Of a stretch of 5,692 nucleotides of DNA, positions 1-5,333 are shown in pieces. This stretch comes from an uncultured Rhodospirillales bacterium (lineage in GTDB: Bacteria > Pseudomonadota > Alphaproteobacteria > Acetobacterales > Acetobacteraceae), in NCBI GenBank assembly GCA_903844785.1, contig CAIMVB010000482.1:1-5692 (forward strand), given 5' to 3'. The translations under genes were made by a program, and so were the position numbers. The notes under the pieces were generated by a model that saw nothing but the letters and a program-made list of their open reading frames with translations, did not search any database and had not been told where the DNA came from. Every line of letters begins with the position of its first letter. Position 1 is the first letter of the stretch.

Positions 1-1
1 C

Positions 2-1684
2 GGCCGCGCACTGCCCCCCGAACCGCCGGCACATTTGCTGCGGCGTATGCTTTCCGTCGGTGTCGGCGCAGAGGTGCCGGAAGAATATATGCCGCTGATC
101 CGCGAGGAAACGGTGGTGGATGCGCCGGATCCGAAAACTGTCCAATGGCGTCGCGCCGTGCCAGCGGAAAGCCGCGCGGGTTTTCGCACCGGCATTATCG
201 GCGCCGGCGTCTCCGGCCTGCTCATGGCGATCAAATTACAGGAAGCGGGGCTGCCCTTCACAATCTTTGAGAAGAATAATGCGGTCGGCGGCACCTGGTA
301 TGAAAACGACTATCCGGGCTGCGGCGTGGATACGCCCAATCATTTCTATTCCCTGTCCTTCGAGCCCAATCATGATTGGCCGGAGCATTTTTCCAAGCGC
401 GATCAGCTTTGGCGCTATCTGGAGGGCATTGCTGACCAATACGGCCTGCGGCCCCATTTGCATCTGGAAACCTCGGTCACCGAAGCGCGCTATGATGAAG
501 AAGCAGCGCTGTGGCGCGTGACAACCCGCCATGCCACAGGCCACGAGGAAACTCATGAATTCGAAGTGCTGGTCGGCGCCGTTGGCACCATCAGCCGCCC
601 GGTAATCCCGCCCATTCCGGGCGTTGAGGATTTCAGCGGCCCGCTATTTCATACCGCGCGTTGGGATCATGGCGTGGCCTTGGAAGGCAAGCGCGTTGCC
701 ATGATTGGTACCGGGGCTTCGGGGATGCAGGCCGGGCCCACCATCGCGCCCAAGCTTGGCCATTTCACGATTTTCCAGCGCCAGGCGCATTGGGCGGTCT
801 ATAATGCCAATTACCACGCGGTGGTGACGGAAGCGAAAAAAGCCGCGCTGAAACACATTCCCTTCTACGCCAAATGGTATCGCTTCCAGCTTTTATGGGC
901 CTCAGCCGATGGCATGCATGCGTCCTTGCATAAGGACCCGAATTGGGACCAGCCAGCGCAATCGCTCAACGCCACCAATCAGAAACTGCGCGAAGACATC
1001 ATCGGCTACATCAAGACGCAGATCGGCAATCGCACGGATTTGCTGGAAAAAGTCGTGCCGCCCTATCCGCCCTATGGCAAGCGCATGCTGCGCGATAATG
1101 GCTGGTACAAAATGTTGACCGCGCCGAACGTGGAATTGGTCACCACACCCATTGCGCGCATCACGAAGGATGGCGTGGAAACCAAGGATGGCCGGCATCA
1201 CCCTGCCGATGTAATCATTATGGCAACGGGCTTCGATGGCGCCAAGGCGCTTGGTTCCTTTGAAATTTACGGCCGCGGCGGCGTTTCGATACGCGCGCTT
1301 TGGGGCGATGATGATCCGCGCGCCTTCCTTGGCATTACCGTGCCGCGCTTTCCGAATTTCTTTATGCTGTATGGGCCAGGCACCAATCTGGCGCATGGTG
1401 GAAGTGCGATGTTCCATTCGGAATGTCAGGTGCGCTACATCATGCAAGCAATCCGCGAAATGGTGGAAAACGGCGCGCGCAGCATCGAAATCCGCGAGGA
1501 TCGTTGCGATGCCTATAATGAATTCCTGGATGCGACCCATGCCCGCATGGTCTGGACGCATCCGGGCGTTGGAAGCTGGTACAAGAACAAGGCGGGCAGG
1601 GTGGTGACCAATTCACCCTTCCGCCTGGTGGATTATCGGCGCATGACGGAAACGCTTGATCCGGCGGATTACGTTATCGCTTGA
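2..1684 (+). CDS. Baeyer-Villiger-type flavin monooxygenase (HAPMO-like), 5' partial
   Basis: FAD- and NAD(P)H-dependent monooxygenase, probably converting a ketone to an ester with O2 in the cytoplasm; the substrate cannot be read from sequence. Residues are counted from the TTG at 35. An FAD Rossmann motif GAGVSG lies at 56-61. GTW....YPG...D at 86-99 is the second BVMO motif. The fingerprint FxGxxxHxxxWD falls at 200-211. A second, NADPH-binding Rossmann motif GTGASG lies at 225-230, and ATGF at 397-400. Arg350 in GKRMLRDNG is my candidate for the catalytic Arg that stabilises the flavin peroxide. The C-terminal SWYKN..GRV segment is also family-typical. The frame stays open to the left edge and the protein carries sequence ahead of the first Rossmann fold, as in 4-hydroxyacetophenone monooxygenases, so the true start is outside the window. 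The TTG at 35 is not a convincing start. The stop TGA overlaps the convergent aminotransferase gene. Confidence 0.93.
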   Translation, partial: GRALPPEPPAHLLRRMLSVGVGAEVPEEYMPLIREETVVDAPDPKTVQWRRAVPAESRAGFRTGIIGAGVSGLLMAIKLQEAGLPFTIFEKNNAVGGTWYENDYPGCGVDTPNHFYSLSFEPNHDWPEHFSKRDQLWRYLEGIADQYGLRPHLHLETSVTEARYDEEAALWRVTTRHATGHEETHEFEVLVGAVGTISRPVIPPIPGVEDFSGPLFHTARWDHGVALEGKRVAMIGTGASGMQAGPTIAPKLGHFTIFQRQAHWAVYNANYHAVVTEAKKAALKHIPFYAKWYRFQLLWASADGMHASLHKDPNWDQPAQSLNATNQKLREDIIGYIKTQIGNRTDLLEKVVPPYPPYGKRMLRDNGWYKMLTAPNVELVTTPIARITKDGVETKDGRHHPADVIIMATGFDGAKALGSFEIYGRGGVSIRALWGDDDPRAFLGITVPRFPNFFMLYGPGTNLAHGGSAMFHSECQVRYIMQAIREMVENGARSIEIREDRCDAYNEFLDATHARMVWTHPGVGSWYKNKAGRVVTNSPFRLVDYRRMTETLDPADYVIA

Positions 1685-2813
1685 TATTCCGCCAAATCTC
1701 CAGGAAGCGATCCACATCAGCCTCATCATTATAGACATGCGGGCTGATGCGGACGCGCCCTAACCGGGGCGCGACATGCGCGCCGGCGGCCGCCAGCTTT
1801 TCAACCAAGCCCTCTGGCATGCCCCCCGGAAAGCCAATGCTCAGGATATGCGGCACACGAAAGCGCTTTTCGGTCAGCGATTCGCTGGCCAGGCCCTCAG
1901 CCAGCCGATCCGTTAGCACGCCGAGCCGTGCGCTGATGGCGCCCGCGCCCCATTCGGCCATCATCTCCATCCCAACCGCGGCCATCTCAAGTGAGATGAA
2001 GTGATCCCTCTCACCCATGTCAAAACGCCGCGCGGTGGGGGCAAAGTTCGTGTCCTTCAAATAGGGCGCGGCTTCTGAGGCTATGGCGCGGCGGCCAAAG
2101 CCGGTTTGTTCCAGCGGCACGCCTTCCTGCCGCCGCTTGGCGATATACATGAAGGCGCGGCCATAAGGCCCGAGCACCCATTTATAGGTCGGGAAAATCA
2201 GAAAATCCGGATCGAGGGTTTTGACATCAATTGGCGTGACCCCCGCGCCATGCGTCGCATCCACCAGCAGCGCCGCCCCTTTGGCCCGCAACGCCGGCGC
2301 AATGGAAGCGATATCAATCGCGCCCCCATCCGCCCAATGCACCGAGGAAATCGAGGCAAGCGATACCGGCGCCCCAGGCCGCGCAATCGCTTCCAGGACG
2401 GCGGATGTCCAATCCCCATTGCCGGGCCGGCGCACAACCTCCACCGTAAACCCCTGGGCGTTAGCGCGCGTCATCCATTCCAGCACGGGGGAGGAATGGT
2501 CATCCTCCACCAACAAAACCCGCGTACCGGCAGGGGGCGCGAATATCTTGCCCGCCACCGCGACGCCGTAAGAAACCGAGGGGATTAGCGCCACATCATC
2601 CGCATCCGCGCCAATCAGCGCCGCCGCTGCCTTGCGTGTGCGTTCATGCTGAGCACGGGCAAGGCCTGGGTCCATTTCCCAGGGCTTTGCCTTGCGATCT
2701 ACCCCCTCATGCCCGGCTTCCTGCACTTTGCGGGGCAACGGGCTCCAGGAGGCAGCGTTGAGGTAGCAGACCTCCCGCGGGATATCGAAGGCATCGCGTT
2801 GACTTGGCAGCAT
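1674..2813 (-). CDS. Class V-fold PLP-dependent aminotransferase / cysteine desulfurase-like enzyme
   Basis: 379-residue fold-type I PLP enzyme of the class V aminotransferase superfamily, which includes cysteine desulfurases, isopenicillin-N-epimerase-like proteins and kynureninase relatives. It opens with YLNAAS (17-22), the usual substrate-loop start. D185-A-T-H188 provides the Asp for the pyridine nitrogen and a stacking-region His. Lys211 in PTYKWVLGPYG is the predicted Schiff-base lysine. The C-terminal RISPHVYNDEADVDRFL block is the superfamily's closing motif. The length is normal for a complete protein. The ATG (2813-2811) has an AAGAGG ribosome site (2826-2821) seven bases upstream, which supports this start. 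I see no mobile-loop Cys in the usual desulfurase setting, so aminotransferase, lyase or epimerase chemistry is as likely as sulfur transfer. It is transcribed away from the glycosyltransferase pair and towards the monooxygenase. The exact substrate is unknown. Confidence 0.92.
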   Translation of the reverse strand: MLPSQRDAFDIPREVCYLNAASWSPLPRKVQEAGHEGVDRKAKPWEMDPGLARAQHERTRKAAAALIGADADDVALIPSVSYGVAVAGKIFAPPAGTRVLLVEDDHSSPVLEWMTRANAQGFTVEVVRRPGNGDWTSAVLEAIARPGAPVSLASISSVHWADGGAIDIASIAPALRAKGAALLVDATHGAGVTPIDVKTLDPDFLIFPTYKWVLGPYGRAFMYIAKRRQEGVPLEQTGFGRRAIASEAAPYLKDTNFAPTARRFDMGERDHFISLEMAAVGMEMMAEWGAGAISARLGVLTDRLAEGLASESLTEKRFRVPHILSIGFPGGMPEGLVEKLAAAGAHVAPRLGRVRISPHVYNDEADVDRFLEIWRNIKR

Positions 2814-2902
2814 GGGACGGCCTCTTTATTTCTGAATGGAAAGTAACCTATTGCTGCTGAAGCGTAGGGGATAATCCTGCGCCAAGGGAAGGGACAAGCA
2901 GT
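2814..2902. promoter_or_regulatory. Divergent intergenic region between aminotransferase and paralog A
   Basis: These 89 bases separate two divergent starts, so promoters for both directions are expected here. On the plus strand a GATAAT hexamer at 2870-2875 resembles a -10 box. The best upstream hexamer, TTGCTG at 2851-2856, leaves a spacer of only 13 bases, so a standard sigma-70 promoter is not convincing. I found no clear inverted repeat that would suggest an operator. The assignment rests mainly on gene layout. Confidence 0.35.
2884..2894 (+). promoter_or_regulatory. Shine-Dalgarno pointing to the interrupted ATG at 2903
   Basis: A purine run, AAGGGAAGGGA, ends eight bases before the ATG at 2903-2905, a good spacing. 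It selects 2903 as the ancestral start of paralog A, although that frame meets TAG four codons later. The downstream GTG at 2924 has no comparable purine run of its own. This is the site that decides how the gene should be annotated. Confidence 0.7.
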
Positions 2903-2917
2903 ATGAGCCGCGTCTAG
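2903..2917 (+). other. Four-codon mini-ORF: paralog A start cut by in-frame TAG
   Basis: ATG AGC CGC GTC TAG reads M-S-R-V-stop. The same frame continues A-C-V-P-H-F-F-R, matching M-V-R-V-L-V-C-I-P-H-F-F-R of the downstream paralog position by position. TAG (2915-2917) stands where the paralog has TTG (Leu5), one base away (T to A). With this start, paralog A and paralog B align without a gap through the DDT motif (residues 132-134 in both), which shows that 2903 was the original start. The segment is either a nonsense lesion or, less likely, a functional leader peptide. Confidence 0.75.
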
Positions 2918-2923
2918 GCCTGC

Positions 2924-3847
2924 GTGCCACATTTCTTTCGAAAAACCGCTACGGATTCAGGTATGGCGCATGGGTCGAACCGCGATTCTCTTGAAATTCG
3001 GGTTGAAAAATTGAGTTATTGCTTGCGGAACTTGGCCGCTGTTCTGGCGCCTGTCCGCTTCCTGATGGGCTCGCCTGGTAAGGTGGCGCATGAAAAGGTT
3101 GAAGCGCTGCCGCAACGGATTGAAGGTGACATCGTTGTTGTCACGGCGCCTGAAAATAATCTGCTCGATGAAGTGTCGTTCGTAGGCTTTTCACAAGCCA
3201 GGCTTTGGGCCGGCCCACCGCGTCAGCTTGGCTATCAATGCAGGCGCGTCTTTGCCCGCCATGTCGGCCAATATGATTTCTATCTTTTCATCAAGGATGA
3301 CACGGCAATCCTTGACCCAGCTTTTTTCAGGAAAGTGGCCGCGTTTTATCGCGCGCATGGTGATGAGTATGTGCTGCAGCCCAATCGTTTCGAAATTTAT
3401 GGCCCAAAGGCGCATGGCTGGCGCGCCTATCTGGATCAGCCTGCATTTCAGCGTCATCGCGCCCCTGAACGAGCAGGCCCAGACGAATTGAAACTACGTG
3501 ATTTCGATGGTGATGTGGTGTTCCGGAAAACAACAGATGGAATGTCTGGCGCTTATATCATCACTGATAGTCAATTGCGGCGTTGGATGGGCCAGCGAGA
3601 TTTCCACGCCCCGGATCCGGCAGCAATTGCGACGGGGCTTGATCCCCTGGAGCTCACCCAAATCCCCCTTGGTGGTTGCTTACCCATCTACCGACCCGCG
3701 CCGCAAAACCTTGATTTTCTGGGAGTTTACCATGTGCCAAATCGGCTTTCGGCCTTGGAAACGCCAAACAAGAAACTGCGCGATTTGATCGAGCCCATCT
3801 TCGCCAAGGGCACAAAAAGATGGACGAAACAAGAAAACAATGTCTAA
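2924..3847 (+). CDS. Putative GT-A-like glycosyltransferase, paralog A; 5' end interrupted
   Basis: The open frame runs from GTG 2924 for 307 codons; the ancestral gene began at 2903 (see the in-frame TAG at 2915). The product resembles a soluble, cytoplasmic GT-A-type sugar transferase. A near-invariant core shared with the downstream gene, WAGPPRQLGYQCRR and FARHVGQYD, leads into FIKDDTAILDPAFFRK, where DDT is the likely metal/nucleotide-sugar site. It is followed by PNRFEI, WRAYL, a DFDGDVVF strand, GAYIITDSQLRRW and, near the end, LPIYRPA and DFLGVYHVP. No signal peptide or membrane segment is seen. The acidic residue before DD is Lys here but Glu in the paralog. Starting at GTG would remove the first beta strand (R-V-x-A-C-V-P), normally part of the nucleotide-binding fold, so the product may be inactive. 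I cannot assign a CAZy family. It could equally be called a pseudogene. The 3' neighbour starts 40 bases after the TAA, so the two are probably co-transcribed. Confidence 0.7.
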   Translation: MPHFFRKTATDSGMAHGSNRDSLEIRVEKLSYCLRNLAAVLAPVRFLMGSPGKVAHEKVEALPQRIEGDIVVVTAPENNLLDEVSFVGFSQARLWAGPPRQLGYQCRRVFARHVGQYDFYLFIKDDTAILDPAFFRKVAAFYRAHGDEYVLQPNRFEIYGPKAHGWRAYLDQPAFQRHRAPERAGPDELKLRDFDGDVVFRKTTDGMSGAYIITDSQLRRWMGQRDFHAPDPAAIATGLDPLELTQIPLGGCLPIYRPAPQNLDFLGVYHVPNRLSALETPNKKLRDLIEPIFAKGTKRWTKQENNV

Positions 3848-3872
3848 TTAATAATGTTTAGAAAGCGACACC

Positions 3873-3880
3873 AAAAGGAA
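3873..3880 (+). promoter_or_regulatory. Ribosome binding site of paralog B
   Basis: AAAAGGAA sits seven bases before the ATG at 3888 and confirms that start over the out-of-frame ATG at 3880. The 40-base gap after paralog A holds no hairpin with a T-run that I can see, consistent with one transcript for both genes. Confidence 0.7.
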
Positions 3881-3887
3881 TGGTAAC

Positions 3888-4850
3888 ATGGTGCGGGTAT
3901 TGGTTTGCATTCCGCATTTTTTCAGGCGCAAATCAGAGAATTCTGGGATTTCAAACGGTTCCAATCTTGATTCGCTGGAAAAGCGGCTTTCCGAAATTAA
4001 ATATTGTTATCAACAGATTAGCGCCGTTATGGCGCCTGTTATGTTCACGTTGGGCACTGAAGGTCGTATTGGCAATAATCTTGTAGAGCCCATCCCCAAA
4101 ACGACACATGGCGATGTTATCCTCGTATCCGTGCCTGATGAGCATCTGCTGGTGGAGCTGAGCAACGAAGGAAAAATTCAAGCTCGGATTTGGGCAGGTC
4201 CCCCAAGGCAGCTTGGTTATCAGTGCCGCAGGATTTTCGCGCGGCATGTTGGGCAATACGACCTTTATTGTTTCATTGAGGATGACACCGCCATTGTTGA
4301 CCCTGCCTTTTTCCGTAAGGTGGCTAAATTTTATGAGACTCATGGTGAAGATAAAGTGCTGGTGCCGAGCCGGTTTGAAATCTTCAACTATCAATCCCGT
4401 GGCTGGCGGGCATATCTAGGCCGTCCAGGGTTTCGGACCCTAAGGTTACCAGAGCAAAAGGGGCCCGAAATTCTGACGCTGCAGGATTTTGATGGAGAAG
4501 TTATTTTCGAGAAAACCAGGGATAGCCAAGCGGGCGCCTATGTGATCACCGATGCGCAACTGCGAAGCTGGATGAAGCGACCTGGTTTCCAGGCGCCGAC
4601 AGAAAGGCAGACATACGCAAAGTTTGATCCCATGGAACTCGCGATGATCCCCATGGGTGGAAGATTACCCATTTATCGGCCAGCGATGGGGCATCTTGAC
4701 TTCCTGCAGGTGCATCACGTGCCAAGCCTGACGTGCAATAGAAAGACGCCAAGGGAAAAGTTGGTTGAATATCTTGACCCCATGCTGCAAAAAGAATGGG
4801 ATGTCTGGGTTAAAAAAGCTCCTCTTCCAAGCAAGGAACGTGGGCATTAA
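3888..4850 (+). CDS. Putative GT-A-like glycosyltransferase, paralog B (intact)
   Basis: Complete 320-residue protein and full-length partner of the upstream gene. A hydrophobic first strand, RVLVCIPHFF (3-12), is followed by a GSNLDSLEKRL helix region (24-34). The core WAGPPRQLGYQCRR spans 102-115 and FARHVGQYD 117-125. FIEDDTAIVDPAFFRK (129-144) holds E131-D132-D133-T134, the likely divalent-metal/sugar-nucleotide site by analogy with GT-A enzymes such as the DDDT of exostosin-like GT64. Next come SRFEIF, WRAYL (173-177), the DFDGEVIF strand (200-207), GAYVITDAQLRSW (216-228), LPIYRPA and DFLQVHHVP (271-279), whose His residues could be further metal ligands. No signal peptide or transmembrane segment is visible. 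The function is inferred from motif layout only: acceptor, donor and CAZy family are unknown. Some stretches are AT-rich for this region (3961-4020 has 21 G/C of 60), a possible hint of transfer. Confidence 0.8.
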   Translation: MVRVLVCIPHFFRRKSENSGISNGSNLDSLEKRLSEIKYCYQQISAVMAPVMFTLGTEGRIGNNLVEPIPKTTHGDVILVSVPDEHLLVELSNEGKIQARIWAGPPRQLGYQCRRIFARHVGQYDLYCFIEDDTAIVDPAFFRKVAKFYETHGEDKVLVPSRFEIFNYQSRGWRAYLGRPGFRTLRLPEQKGPEILTLQDFDGEVIFEKTRDSQAGAYVITDAQLRSWMKRPGFQAPTERQTYAKFDPMELAMIPMGGRLPIYRPAMGHLDFLQVHHVPSLTCNRKTPREKLVEYLDPMLQKEWDVWVKKAPLPSKERGH

Positions 4851-4890
4851 TTGAGCCTTAGACTACGCGTATGTGCTGATCGAGACCAAG

Positions 4891-4898
4891 AAAGGAAA
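4891..4898 (+). promoter_or_regulatory. Ribosome binding site of the NDUFS4-like gene
   Basis: AAAGGAAA lies seven bases ahead of the ATG at 4906 and decides between this start and the in-frame ATG at 4873, which has no clear Shine-Dalgarno. Confidence 0.65.
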
Positions 4899-4905
4899 CT
4901 GCTCA

Positions 4906-5232
4906 ATGCCTCAGCCCCAAGGCTTTGCGCACATTCACCAGCAGGCGAAATCCGCCATGCAATCCGGCCGCGCCGGGAAGGCGGGCTGGGTGCTAAGCTT
5001 CGTGCCAAGCGAAGCCCAGCGCGCGGATCAATTGGTTGGCTGGTATGGCTCTGCCGATACCGCGAAGCAGGTGTCGCTGCATTTTGATAGTCGCGACCAG
5101 GCCATTGCATATGCCGAGGCCCAAGGGCTGCGTTATGAGGCAGAAGCCCCCGCGAAGGCCGCCGGCGCCATCAAGCCCAAGGTCTATGCGGATAATTTCA
5201 AATTTGGCCGGCGTGAAAACTGGTCCCACTAA
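4906..5232 (+). CDS. NDUFS4-like accessory subunit of respiratory complex I (ETC complex I subunit)
   Basis: 108-residue protein of the ETC complex I subunit family (homologue of mitochondrial NDUFS4/AQDQ). In Alphaproteobacteria this subunit sits on the peripheral arm of NADH:ubiquinone oxidoreductase, near the NADH-oxidising module, on the cytoplasmic side. Family marks are AKSAMQSGRAG (14-24), GWYGSADT (45-52), Q.SLHFDSRDQAIAYAEAQGLRY (55-77) and the C-terminal YADNFKFGRRENWSH (94-108). The length is usual for the bacterial form, with no signal or targeting peptide. I chose the ATG at 4906 because the purine-rich AAAGGAAA (4891-4898) precedes it by seven bases and the family match begins soon after; an in-frame ATG at 4873 would add 11 residues without family similarity. 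The gene stands apart from any visible nuo operon. The gap after paralog B is 55 bases with no evident terminator. Confidence 0.93.
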   Translation: MPQPQGFAHIHQQAKSAMQSGRAGKAGWVLSFVPSEAQRADQLVGWYGSADTAKQVSLHFDSRDQAIAYAEAQGLRYEAEAPAKAAGAIKPKVYADNFKFGRRENWSH

Positions 5233-5247
5233 GCGAACACGAGTTAA

Positions 5248-5324
5248 GCGCCCTTAGCTCAGTTGGATAGAGCAACAGCCTTCTAAGCTGTGGGTCGGTG
5301 GTTCGAATCCACCAGGGCGCGCCA
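5248..5324 (+). tRNA. trnR: tRNA-Arg, anticodon UCU, encoded CCA
   Basis: A complete cloverleaf can be folded by hand. The acceptor stem GCGCCCT (5248-5254) pairs perfectly with AGGGCGC (5314-5320). The D stem is GCTC/GAGC (5257-5260, 5270-5273), with GG in the loop. The anticodon stem is ACAGC/GCTGT, with loop CTTCTAA (5280-5286) giving anticodon TCT at 5282-5284. The variable loop has five bases, and the T arm is GGTGG-TTCGAAT-CCACC (5297-5313). The discriminator is G (5321) and CCA is encoded at 5322-5324. It reads AGA codons. A in the D loop after GG (A20) and C35 are arginine identity elements, in agreement with the anticodon. It begins 15 bases after the stop of the NDUFS4-like gene, with little room for its own promoter. 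Confidence 0.97.
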
Positions 5325-5333
5325 CCCCACGGC

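Larger units (their letters stand above)
2903..4850 (+). repeat. Diverged tandem gene duplication (paralogs A and B)
   Basis: The two genes encode collinear proteins. In the 44-residue core from [L/I]WAGPP to PAFFRK, 38 positions are identical by my count, while their DNA there differs at many third codon positions. The tails and the region after the WRAYL block are less alike. This pattern indicates an old duplication kept under protein-level selection, not a recent copy or assembly artefact. Confidence 0.8.

Noticed and set aside
902..1561. Long open frame on the minus strand opposite the monooxygenase gene
   Set aside because: Its translation shows no recognisable domain and it lies wholly antisense to a gene with clear family motifs; it is a codon-bias shadow.
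2106..2588. Plus-strand open frame opposite the aminotransferase gene
   Set aside because: It is antisense to a well-supported PLP enzyme, with no family features and an odd His/Arg/Pro-rich composition.
2915..2917. TAG read as pyrrolysine or by a nonsense suppressor
   Set aside because: The aligned residue in the paralog is an ordinary Leu, nothing suggests a recoding element, and the only tRNA here has anticodon UCU, not CUA.
3951..4394. Minus-strand open frame opposite paralog B
   Set aside because: It covers the most conserved part of paralog B in antisense and has no motif or ribosome site of note.
4851..4905. Promoter for the NDUFS4-like gene (TTGAGC at 4851-4856 with TATGTG at 4870-4875)
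   Set aside because: The spacer is only 13 bases and the -10 match is poor; not supportable by eye.
5297..5324. tRNA-Arg 3' end as an integration (att) site
   Set aside because: No second copy of the tRNA 3' sequence and no integrase were found in the window; soxA directly follows.
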